64,000 nucleotides of DNA from Zygnema cylindricum (Eukaryota > Streptophyta > Zygnematophyceae > Zygnematales > Zygnemataceae): assembly GCA_037447655.1 (NCBI GenBank), contig JBBHKE010003401.1, positions 124,001 to 188,000 of the forward strand, given 5' to 3'. Shown here in pieces: positions 44,401-56,400 of the stretch (position 1 is the stretch's first letter; each line of letters opens with the position of its first letter). The translations under genes were made by a program, and so were the position numbers. A model generated the notes under the pieces. That model saw only the letters and a list, made by a program, of their open reading frames with translations, searched no databases and was not told the DNA's origin.

Positions 44401-47400
44401 AGTAATTTGACTAATTGAAATTTCATGTTCCAATCTTTGTCTTGTGCCTCATCTCAGATATCTCACAGTAAACAATGTGGCGATCGACAACACGTTTAAT
44501 TTGACAGCAAATGTTGAATGTACCGATTACGTCTGTACCTTCGGAACCATTTTAAACGGCATTACATCCTTAACAACACTAGAGCTTCTGTAAGCTTCAA
44601 GTTTACGCCATTTCACATCATATCATGTTTTGGAGAGGAATCATTTTTTCCATGTGTCTTTTGAAATTCATATTGTAGTTTTGCTGTAGCCAAAAATATT
44701 TGAGATGAATTTATCCCTTTAGACATGTCATCCAGTCGTATAACATTCCTGAAAAGAAATATTTAAGAATTGAATTGCCTGTGTGATGAAATAATTTGAA
44801 CCGAATTAACGGGGTGATTTATTTCGTCAGTCCTTAGAGTAAAAAATAAGTGTAAGGTATATGAGTCATGTTCAGAGCAGTGAAATTCCTGCGAGAATTT
44901 TGGATACTTATTCGTAATACATTATGCTATAGTATTACTTTTGGAGTCAAGTATTTATAATATGCAGTAGTATTCTCTTTTTACATATATAATGTTTGGT
45001 ATATGTTTTTTATTCTTAGGACCTGCTACATACTCCTGCATACCAGAATATCGTAAAGTTTTTTCTTTTTTGAAATCATCTAAAAGGATCTAAATGATAG
45101 ACGCTTCAAGTCAACGGTATATGTTTTTGTCACAGGTATTGGGCATAAAAAAGATTCTCCATATTTAGATGCGAATGCATATTCTGTTGGTAGTTAGTTT
45201 ATTTCCGTACAAACAAATGAAAGACTTGTAGATGCATCTTTACGTTTTAAGTCCCACATCATTTTCATTGTAAAATGTCTACTGTGTCTGTCCAATTGTT
45301 TTTCGCCAACTTTGTTTGGCAACCTAAAGGAGAATAAATAACTTACAAATTTTATGCCTTTTTATGCATAACACAATCATCAGCATGTTTCCTATTTTTG
45401 TATTATTGGGACGTATATTATCAAAAAGACAAATTGTATCAAAAAGACAAAATCGACTTGCAAGAAATTAGTGGAACAAGGAAATAACTTGGAAAATGGA
45501 GTAGAATGATTTTTTTCAACCAAGTAGCATTTAAACATCTACCTTTTTTATTATTATTATTATTTCGGTTGACTTGAACAAAATATTTTAATTAGTAGCA
45601 TATATTGCAAGCTTATTGCAAAAGCCCTGTCCATTTACCAATTTGAGACGAATTGCATGGTGTATTTTAATTGGCAGCATTTTGAACGGAGTTGGACTCA
45701 GCGGCTCGCTACCAACTGATATTGGAAATTTGACAAAGTTGACAACTTTTTAAGTCAAACGACATTATGATTATAGCACGTGTTTTGTTTGTGAGTTGAT
45801 TTTTAACCGATATCAAAGAAAGGATTTTATTGAAAGGATTCTTATTTTTGCCTCTAGCGCGTCTGCCTATGTTTGCTTTTAAATGATATAGGGTTGCCGA
45901 CATACCTTTAAATGTGTTTTTGTTTTATCGTGGTACAACCTCTTACACGCATATAGAAGTGCTTCTATACTTGAAAAGGAAAATGGATGTAAACTCTTAT
46001 AATTGTCCACACCTAATGAGTTCTTAAATTGGCCACGACCAATAAGCATATTAAGGTCCTTTACAATTGCACATTCTCATAATGTAAATTGCATGTTTTT
46101 AGGATATATCTGCAAAAACATTTTTTTTTTTTGTTTTGTTTGTCCTTCTTAGCAAGCCCATCAAGTCATTCCGACTGTTTACACACTCTGAACTTCTATT
46201 TCAAATGTCTGTTATTACTTAATTGTTTGCACGAGTAATGATAATTTATATTATCTGGATTAAAATTTTGAGGTCCTCGAAAGCATTAGCTTATTGAAAG
46301 CTTTGTACGTTGCCTGAATTCCAAAAACTATCTTTTCTTTTTTACTTTCCAAACCTGTACTCCTTTTGGTTGAACCCTTGCCACTTTCTCTTCTTTCATT
46401 AATGTGCAACAAAGTATGTTTTGGTTCTTTGTCCCTAACCTCCACCACCTTCTTATCCCCCTCACATTTGCAACATCATTTGTCGTGTTCACTATTCTTA
46501 TTCTCCAACCATTTTTTTTTAATGACTATTTCTACTTCAGCTCTGTCTTTGTTTAGCTGTTTATTCCGATTGTCTTTTTCTTTGACTCATTATGTAGGTT
46601 GACCTTAAAATATCAAATATACAAACCAAGATGTGGGGTTAGCGAATGCTTTGAATGACAAAATACTCTTAAGATACCAGAAGAAACTCTGATACAGAGT
46701 CATTTATTTTAAAGCAAAGAAAAAAAATCAAATACATCAGAAAACATAATTTTAGCATCAAAGGTGTTTGTGTTTTTTTTTGTCTAACAAAAAAAAAGTT
46801 TGACGCACAAATAGGTGTAAAAAGTAATAATATTAACATTTTTTTTTTCTTCCTGTAATTGTAACTTCTTTTTATTTTGCCCCCGCCACGCGGGGAATTC
46901 TGAATGGCTAGAATTTGACCCGCATCCTTTAATGGCCCCATCAATCGGGTCATTGCCCTAAACGAGCGTTCTATGATCCGCAAATTGGCCCAATGGGCGG
47001 CGACAATAATTTTCAAAATTTTTTAGCTCTGTTCTTGATTAGCTGTCTATTCCGATTGTCTTTTTCTTTGACTCGTTATGTAGGTTGGCCTTAAACTTTC
47101 CAATATACAAACCAGGATGTGAGTAGTGATAAGATACAGGCAAAGACTCTGATACAGGGGATACTTTTCTATTAGAAAGCAAAGGAAAAACAAATCAAAT
47201 ATATCAGCAAACAAAATCTTAACAAACGTGCTTTTATTTTTTTCTTTCTATCATATGAACAGGGACTTGAGTAACAACTGTTAAAGTTATTTCTTTGTTA
47301 GAATCATCGGACTAGCCCTACCTTTGTTAATAACGCAAACCGGTATTCCAGTTTGCGTTATCTAGCTAGAACAGTCTAGCCTATGCTCTTCACCTAGCTC

Positions 47401-50400
47401 AGTTTTGATGTTCTTTCAGTTTCTCTTTCAGTTTCAGTTTTATGTATTAGTTATCTATTTCTGTTTTGTTTTCTACTCCTGAAGCTTCTTAGAAGCGCAC
47501 ACTGCAGCCACTGTAGTATGCAGCCACTGTAGTATGTGACAGTTTCCGCCACTGCAGCCACTGTAGTATGTGACAGTTTCCCCACTGTAGCAGCCACTGT
47601 AGTATGTGACAGTTTCCCCACTGTAGTATGTGACAGTTTCCGCCAGCAGATCTGATCCTTAGATCTCCCTGACACCTAAGGATCCCAACTCTGCCTTTTC
47701 GGCAAATGAGCCAAGTGACCCTTCACGGCAAATGAGCCAAGTGACCCTTCAGAGTCACATAAGCTCCCTAGATCTTGAAAGGTCATACTCATGACTTTCT
47801 CTATTCTACTTAAACGACATACTCTATATTGTTTACTACCAATTAAGAAAAGGAATACAATTTGTCTCCCTTTACCTTTGTCCTTTTATTGTTTCCATCC
47901 CACTTTGTCTGCTGCCATGTCTTCGATTCCTATAGGTTATGGGCCTGTTCACACGCATTCAAACACTGTTGAAAAATTTAACGGCACTAACTTTTACTGA
48001 TGGAAGTTTCAAATTGAGCACCTTTTGCGGCGAGAGAAACTTGTTCACACGCATTCAAACACTGTTGCAAAATTTAACGGCACTAACTTTTACGGATGGA
48101 AGTTTCAAATTGAGCACCTTTTGCGGCGAGAGAAACTTTGGACCATTATCTGTGGAAGTGAGCCCGAACCTTCGGATGCACCTGCCAAAACTACTTGGAT
48201 ACTTTGCAATGAGGAGGCGCTTTCTCGATTGGTTCTAGCTCTTGAACCTTCCCAACTTAGACTTATCTGTGACGCTAGCTCTGCTCATGACGCCTGGACA
48301 CTTCTGACAAATGCCTACGAAATTTGATCTTGGTCCAACAAACTTCTCCTTCGCCGACAACTAATTTCTTCTCTGAAACTTCCCTCCGAAAGTATGCAAG
48401 ACTACATCGAGAATATCAAATCTCTGGGTGGTCGACTGAAAAGTATCGGCTCTACCGTCACCGATGAAGATATTATCACGGCGATCTTAGGAGGATTGTC
48501 GTCCTCTTATGCCGCCTTTATCTCATCAATCGACAACTCCTCTGTCCCTATCACTATTCCATCTCTCACCACCAGTTTGGTGCATGAAGAGATAAAACAG
48601 AATTTGCCTCCGCTCAGTGGTGCTGCTCTGGCAGCCTATCATCCGTCCACCCACCCACCCAAGATTTCATCATGTCGCTTGCTCTGTGGTGCTGCTCTAG
48701 CAGCCTATCATCCGTCCACCCACCCACCCAAGATTTCATCATGTCGCTATTGCCGCGAACTTGACCATGTTATAGACAATTGTCCTGCCCTCGAACGTAA
48801 GCGGACCGACATGGAAATCTTGGTCGTACAGGCGAACGTGGACGCCAAAGTGGCCACGGCCTCGAACGTAAGCGGACCGACATGGAAATCTTGGTCGTAC
48901 AGGCGAACGTGGACGCCAAAGTGGCCACGGCCTTTATCATGGTCACGCCTCTACAGCTGAAGCAATTCTCCCTGTCGTACCGATTCCCCTTGTCGTACCT
49001 GAAAGTTTCGCGCTGACAAACATTTTTAACTATTTTCCATCACTTGAATACGTCAATCCTCCACCTAGCGAATATTTTCAATGGTTACCTATCGCCCAGC
49101 CGTACAACAATTATCATTACAGTTCAACTCCACCTGTCGCTGGACAGTTACCGGCTGTCCCATCTGCTTCACCACCACCTGACTACGGATTCGCCCTCGT
49201 CACATCCGCAATGCCCGATCCTCTCATCCCACACGACTCTTGGATCGTTGACTCCGGAGCGTCCCATCATTTATCCTCACGCTCCGATTGGTACACAACT
49301 ATATCGCCGCTTCATTCTCTCATGACGGTTTTACTTGGCAACAATGCCGCCTTAACGGCAACCTATATCGGCCAGATCTCCACTGTCGGCCCAAATGTGA
49401 CATCCCCCATAATCCTTTCTCACGTCCTATTTGTTCCTAGACTGAAAAAGAATCTTTTCTCTGTTGGCGATGCTTTTCATCAAGGCGCCACTGCTGTTTT
49501 TTCCACTACTACTGTCACATTCTTGTCATCTACTCAAGCGCAAGTAGGTCTTGGAAACAAATCCGGATCTATCTACATCCTCTCCCATTTCCAATCCACT
49601 GGATCTGCAAACCTTGCTATATCCCTGCCACCTCAATCGTTCCCACGATGGCATCTCCGATATGGCCATCTTTCCGCCTCCAGTCTGCAAGAATTAAACA
49701 AAGGTCTTGTCAATGGCCTAGACTCATTCTCACCCAAAAACTACCTTTTTGCACTGGATGCATCCAAGGCAAGTTAACGCGTCCGTCCTTTCCATCTTCC
49801 ACTTCTAAATCCAGTGGCCTTCTCACATTGGTCCACTCTGATCTTCGTGGTCCCATGACTGTAGCCAGTCACACCGGCGCCCTATATTTTGTAAGTTTCA
49901 TTGATGACGCCACACGCTTCTGTCATCTTTTCCTTCTTCAGCGAAAATCTAACACGTTCCACAAATTTCAGGAATATAAATCTCTGGTTGAAAACTCCCT
50001 CGATTGACGCATTAAATGTCTAAGAACCGACAACGGGGGGGAGTACTTCTCCACCAAATTTTCGCGATTCCTCAATAATCACGGAATTGTTCACCAATCT
50101 ACGGTTCCCCATACACCACAGCAAAATGGTGTTTCCGAAAGATATAATCAATCGGTGGTTAACATGGCTAGGTCCATGTTACATTTTGTTGCCCTACCAA
50201 CAATTTTCTGAGCAGAGTCTGTAACCACTGCAAATTACTTACGTAACCTTTCCCCAACCTCTGTTCTTCCCGGAAAAACCCCTCATGAAGCATGGACAGG
50301 AGTAAAACCGGACGTCTCACACCTTCGTATATTCGGTTGTACCACTTGGGTAAAGAATCTTACTCCAGCAGGCAAATGGGACAGCCGAGCCAAATCAGGC

Positions 50401-53400
50401 GTCTTAGTTGGATTCGCAACCGAATCCAAGGCATACCGAATATGGATCTCCAGTGAACGTCGAGTCGTCCTCAGCCGTGACGTCAGCTTCAATGAAGAGC
50501 CTCTCCTTCTCAAACTTCTGCATGCTTCGCCTCCTTTTCCTTCCCCTTCCCCTCCTCCTCCCCTTACCCACCTAGAATCTCCTTCATCACTCCTTTCCAT
50601 CATATCTCCTGCCATTTCTCCTCATTCGGCCAATCATTCTCCCCTCTCCCACCCTTCTCTATCCTTCCCTCCTTCCACTTTCGTCAGATCCACTTCAGAG
50701 CTTCTTTTACCGTCCTCCCCTTCCCCACTCTCTCGGACTGTTTCCGATCCTTATTCCCTCTCTCTAGTCAATCCTAAGGATCCACCATATGCTATTCAAA
50801 AAGAAAATTCTGTTCCCACTCCTAATGTTATCACCCTCCCCCTTCGAAAAAGTGAAAGACTTCTCAACCAGCAGCTTCGTGAAGGCAATGGATCAGCAAA
50901 CATTGCCACTGTCGACGTTCCTCAATCATTTTCAGCTGCCATGAATGGACCGTATGCTGCCTCTTGGAAAGTGCCCACAGACGCGGAGTTTGCATCTTTA
51001 AAGAAAAATGGCACGTGGGAACTCACCTCTCTCCCAAAAGATCGCAAGGTCATCGGATCGAAGTGGGTTTTTTGCGTCAAAACAAAAGCTGATGGATCCC
51101 TTGACCGCTTCAAGGTTCGCTTCGTAGCCAAAGGTTTTCTCCAAAAAGAGGGAGTTGACTTCAATGAAACCTACTCTCCAGTAGCAAAGTTTACCTCCAT
51201 TCGTATTCTCCTCTCTCTTGCTGTTGCTCGTGATTGGCACGTCCATCATATGGATCTGCAGTCAGCATTTCTCTACGGTACATTAAGCGAGGAAATCTTC
51301 ATCCGTCAACCGAAAAGATACGTGGTGCTTGGCAATGAGCACCTCGTCTGCAGACTTCTCAAATCTCTCTACGGCCTAAAACAAGCCCCTCGGGTTTGGA
51401 ATAAACACCTGGAGGCCGTTCTTCCCAATGAGGGCTTCAGCAAGCTTGATGCATTTTTTGGTCTTTTTCTGCGAGGTAATGACGAGTCGCTGGTCATCTT
51501 AGTTATATATGTCGATGATCTCCTCCTTGCCTGTCCTTCTCTTTCCCTCATCAATCTAGTAAAAACCATGCTTAACCTTTACTTCTCCATGATTGACCTA
51601 GGAGAAGTAGAATACTGGAGAAGTAGAATACAGTCTTGGCATTTTTGACGGTCGAAATCGACCATCCAAAACCTTATATCTATCCCAAGAGAAATATATC
51701 AATGACATCCTCACCAGATTTTCAATGTCAACTTGTAGCCCGATTTCCACTCCATTGGACCCCAATGTAAAGCTTATCAAAAACTCCGGTAGGCTTGTCC
51801 CCGAAGGCACCCATGAACTTTATCGTTCCATTGTTGGGAGTCTCATCTATGCTATGACAGGGACGCGTCTTGACATAGCAGTAGCAGTTGGACAGCTCAG
51901 TCAATTTGTGTCTAACCCTTCAGCAAATCACCTCCTTGCTGCCAAAAGTGTTCTTTGATACCTCCAAGGGACAAAATGCCTCAAGCTCACCTAAGAGTTC
52001 TTTGATACCTCCAAGGGACAAAATGCCTCAAGCTCACCTTCACTGGCTCCTCTTCGCCTGAGCTGGTTGGTTTCTGTGATGCGGACTGGGGGGGAGATTT
52101 GGACTCTCGGCGCTCCACTACCGGAGTGTGTTTTTCCCTTCATGGCGCCCTCATTTCTTGGTCTTCCAAGAAGCAACCAACTGTTGCTCTTTCCTCCACG
52201 GAATCAGAATTTATGGCTGACACTCATGCCACCAAGGAAGCAATCTGGTTACGATTCCTCCTCTCGAATCTTCAATTTCCACAACCATCTGCGACTGTCA
52301 TCTACAGCGACTCCTAAGGTTCCCTTGCCCTCATGGGCAATCCCGTCCACCATCGCAGGACTAAACATATCGACATTCAGTTCCACTTCACATGCGACGC
52401 CATTTCTGCCGGTATTGTCAAGTTCACCTACTGTCCCACCTTCAAGCAGCTGGCCGACTTCCTCACAAAGGCTCTAGCCCGGCCTCAGTTTGAAATTCAT
52501 CTGTCCAACTCCGGCCTTCGATTCCAACCAAGAGGGGGGGTGTTAAAGTTATTTCTTTGTTAGAATCTTTGGACTAGCCCTACCTTTGTTAATAACGCAA
52601 ACCGGTATTCCAGTTTGCGTTATCTAGCTAGAACAGTCGAGCTTATGCTCTTCACCTAGCTCAGTTTTGATGTTCTTTCAGTTTCTATTTCAGTTTCAGT
52701 TTTATGTATTAGTTATCTATTTCTGTTTTCTACTCCTGAAGCTTCTTAGAAGCGCACACTCACTGCAGCCACTGTAGTATGTGACAGTTTCCTCCACTGT
52801 AGTATGTGACAGTTTCCTCCAGTAGATCTGATCCTTAGATCTCCCTGACACCTAAGGATCCCAACTCTGCCTTTTCGGCAAATGAGCCAAGTGACCTTTC
52901 AGAGTCACATAAGCTCCCTAGATCTTGAAAGGTCATACTCATGACTTTCTCTCTTCTACTTAAACGACAAACTCTATATTGTTTACTACCAATTAAGAAA
53001 AGGAATACAATTTGTCTCCCTTTACCTTTGTCCTTTTATTGTTTCCATCCCACTTTGTCTGCTGCCATGTCTTCGATTCCTATAACAACGCCCTCGAGGG
53101 AAATATTCCATCAAGTATTTTCAACCTTACGCTCATAAGTTATATGTACGGACCCTTTCACTTGTGCTTATAACTATTAAAAACTGTTTTTTTCTGTTTA
53201 ACTTTCAATTGCTCCATAAGGGCTGGGATGCGTTGGGTCAATTTGTGGGTCAAAAAACGTTTATTTTGAAAAAAAAGGTACGACCCTCAAAAATGACCTG
53301 ATTAGTGATTAGGATAGCTGCGGAAATCAGGCGGAACTGTTATTTTTTACGCGTGTAACCTAGTGAAAACAAAAAAAAATCCAAGAAATACTAAAATTGC

Positions 53401-56400
53401 CCATTATAGTTTTAATAAACCCAACTGTCTGTGAACAAGGAACTGGTTCGACCAACTGACCCTAAAAAAAAAGTTAGACGCCAATGTAGGTGTGAAAAAT
53501 AATTTTTGCATAATCTTCACGTACTTCTAACTTCTTTTTGTTTGCACCTGCCATGTGTCGAATTTTGAATGGCCAGAATTTGACCCGCATCATTCAATGG
53601 GCTCATCAATGAGGTCATCGCCCTAATCGAGTGTTCTATGACCTGCATATTGGCCCAATGGGCCGCAGTCCTAACTTTCTAATTTATTTACATTTTTCCA
53701 TTTAAAGTTTGGGTGGATCGGAATTCTTGTCTTTTTTGTGCCTGCCGAATTCCAGATTTTAGTGCCTTGTAATTCTTTGTCAACTTACCAAGATGTCAAT
53801 TTGTTTGGTCATTTCGAAAGGATATAACTTTGTCATTTTTTGCGTGAAAATCTGACTTTTTTCCCCATAAGCACTCTGGCGTGTCTTCTATTATGTCACA
53901 AAATTTTGGATTTTTTTAATATCCACGAAATGACACAGATTTGCATAGTGAATTGAATTTTTTGGTCATTTACTTTTAGCTCTAGTGTGATCTTAATCTA
54001 GTACAGACTTGTCACTGGGGATTTCAGAACTTAACTATCTCTCAAGTGTAAGCTACAATACAGAGTGGAAGTTATAAGGTAGGGGAGTGTACTAACCCAC
54101 AATATATTGAGAGGGAATTTGCAAATATCATAACAATCGTGTGTTTACATTTTGGGTGGATCAATATTATTGTCTTTTTTATGCCGCCAAATTTCAGATT
54201 TTTGTGCCATCTAATTCTTTGTCCACATACCAGAATACAATTTGTTTGGTCACTTCGAAAGACTAAAAATTGTCAGCTTTTGCATGCAAATTTAAATTTT
54301 TTTCTCCATAAATACTCTCACTGGTCCTTTTTTATGCCACAATTAAGGATTTTTTCAATATCTAGGAAAACACACCGATTTGCACAGTGAAACGAAAATT
54401 TCGGTCTTTTTCTTTTAACTCTAGTATGAAGTAAAGTAAGTATTTGGAATTGTGAGAGGGGATTTTAGGACTTGGAACTATCGTTCAAAGTGAAGTTATC
54501 AGGTCGAGGAGTGTACTAACCCTCAATATTCCAACTGAGAATTCGCACATAACGTCACAATCGTGTGTTATGGTCTGCACTTCTTTGTCGTATATTTCAT
54601 CAATATTCCATTTTCATTTGATGTTTCTCAACTCATTGGAGAATTTGCATATGTACATTGAAAATAATTGCATATTCTGGAAAGAGTGTTGAATTTCTTG
54701 CATTGTGCTGACCATTAGCACTAGATCCCTCACAGTCACGGATGACCCTATAAGGCTGATTATTCAATATGGTAAGCCGGGTTTCATCAAAAAAAAATTA
54801 AAGGTTACTGAAAAGACTTCAATTTTGACAACAACAACAAAAAAAATTCCTTGATTTTCAACCTCGAACTGGAGGTTCGGAGTTGACCCATGGTTTGGTT
54901 TTTCAAAAAACAAGAATCCATGATAAAAAAAGGTCTAAGAAAACCACCTTGGTTTTATGTTTTTCAAAACCGAATATATTTGTTTGTCATTCATATGAGC
55001 TTTAAGGAATTAAAAATTGTAAAACTTTAAGCCGTTTGGCAAAGAAAGAATTTGCAGGACAAACGCCATCAATGACAAAAAAGAGATAGTTCCCGAATTC
55101 TACAACACCATAACCACGAGTGTTTAACCGACTTGAATGGTAAATAAATGTATTAAAAGGTAAAATAAGTTGGTAAAATGGATAACAGTTCAGCCACCAA
55201 ATTAGGGACCAAATTTACCGAATTTTCAGATTTTCTAATTTGGTGTTCACCTTGATGGACACGTGTGCATGTTGACCCATAGATCTCCAACAGCAAAAAG
55301 TTTGTTTCATATGAAACAAATTTTTCTGTGAAGAGTCACTCGCCAATCATACATCAAGACAAAATTTGTACGTTTTGAGTTACTTTAGGCGTTTTTATGT
55401 CGAAAACACGCATATATACCATCAGTTATGGTGGACCCTCTGGTTTTTGCATGTTGGGGTTTGGGTCGTCACACAAAAAAAATCAATTTGGAGCGAAAGG
55501 TTTTTGTTGCTTGTGTCTAGGTCCTAGCTAGTAGCCGCGACAAATTTTACATTTTTGCGAATCGTTAAACGTTTCCACCATAAAAAATGTCATCGATGCC
55601 AACTGATTCAATGATCAACATCCTTCACGATTGGCGGATCTAGTATTAAAAGTGGGCATCGCTAATGGACATGTCTTTCGGGTTGAGACTTCAATGTGCG
55701 TTATGTACCTTAAATCCTCGCTCCGTTTGTTTGATGATTATTTGTGTGACTTTAACAATAAGCGTATTGGTGGCATTTACATTGTTTTATGTTTTTCTTC
55801 ACAACTCCAGGGATTTAAGCAACAATAGAATCGAGGATGAAGATACCAATGCTCTTCTTACATCACTGAACGGGAGCATACCTGAGGAAATTGGAAACTT
55901 AACCAACCTTCAATATTTGTATGTTTGCTATCTCTTATTTATTGTGTTTAAAAATAAAAGAAGTAAGAGGGTGAGCTATATATTAATATTCCACAAACAA
56001 TTTGATGTGTGTTATTTTGCAATCACAAGCCGTTAAGGGATCTAAGGAGCATACAATAATTTCACTAGTGTCCCCAAACAGAATTTAAACAATAATTTTG
56101 GTGGGGATTGATGATAATGATGGGAAGAAAGAGAAGAAAACGCTGGAGAAAACGATGATAATGTTGATCTAGCTTGACTGCTTTGTCAATCAATGTTGTC
56201 TACATAGTATACTATGTTTTAGTAGGTGTTTGTTAATGTCCTTTCCTTCCATCTTCTTACCCCCCTCCTCCCTGCAACATTTTTTGTTGTGTCCATTACT
56301 TTTATTTTCCACCCTCTTTATTGACATGACTTTTTCCGCTTAGTTAAGTCCTTGTTTGACTGTATATTTTAATTGTCTTTTCTCTACCTCGTTGTATAGC

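Larger units (their letters stand above)
47279..53084 (+). mobile_element. Ty1/copia LTR retrotransposon inserted in LRR exon 6 (element D)
   Basis: LTRs 47279-47934 (656 bp) and 52541-53084 (544 bp) begin TGTTAAAGTT and end GATTCCTATA. The target duplication ACAAC is at 47274-47278 and 53085-53089. The primer-binding site GGTTATGGGCC follows the 5' LTR at 47935. A polypurine tract (AAGAGGGGGGG) precedes the 3' LTR. The interior has gag, CCHC knuckle, protease, integrase, reverse transcriptase and RNase H in copia order. The LTR length difference comes mainly from repeat-unit number (CCACTGTAGTATGTGACAG units and a 26-bp duplication) rather than substitutions, so insertion is fairly recent. 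Several stops and small tandem duplications disable it. Confidence 0.93.

Noticed and set aside
55631-55828. Short ORF before LRR exon 7
   Set aside because: It overlaps the intron and acceptor of exon 7 in another frame and has no motif.
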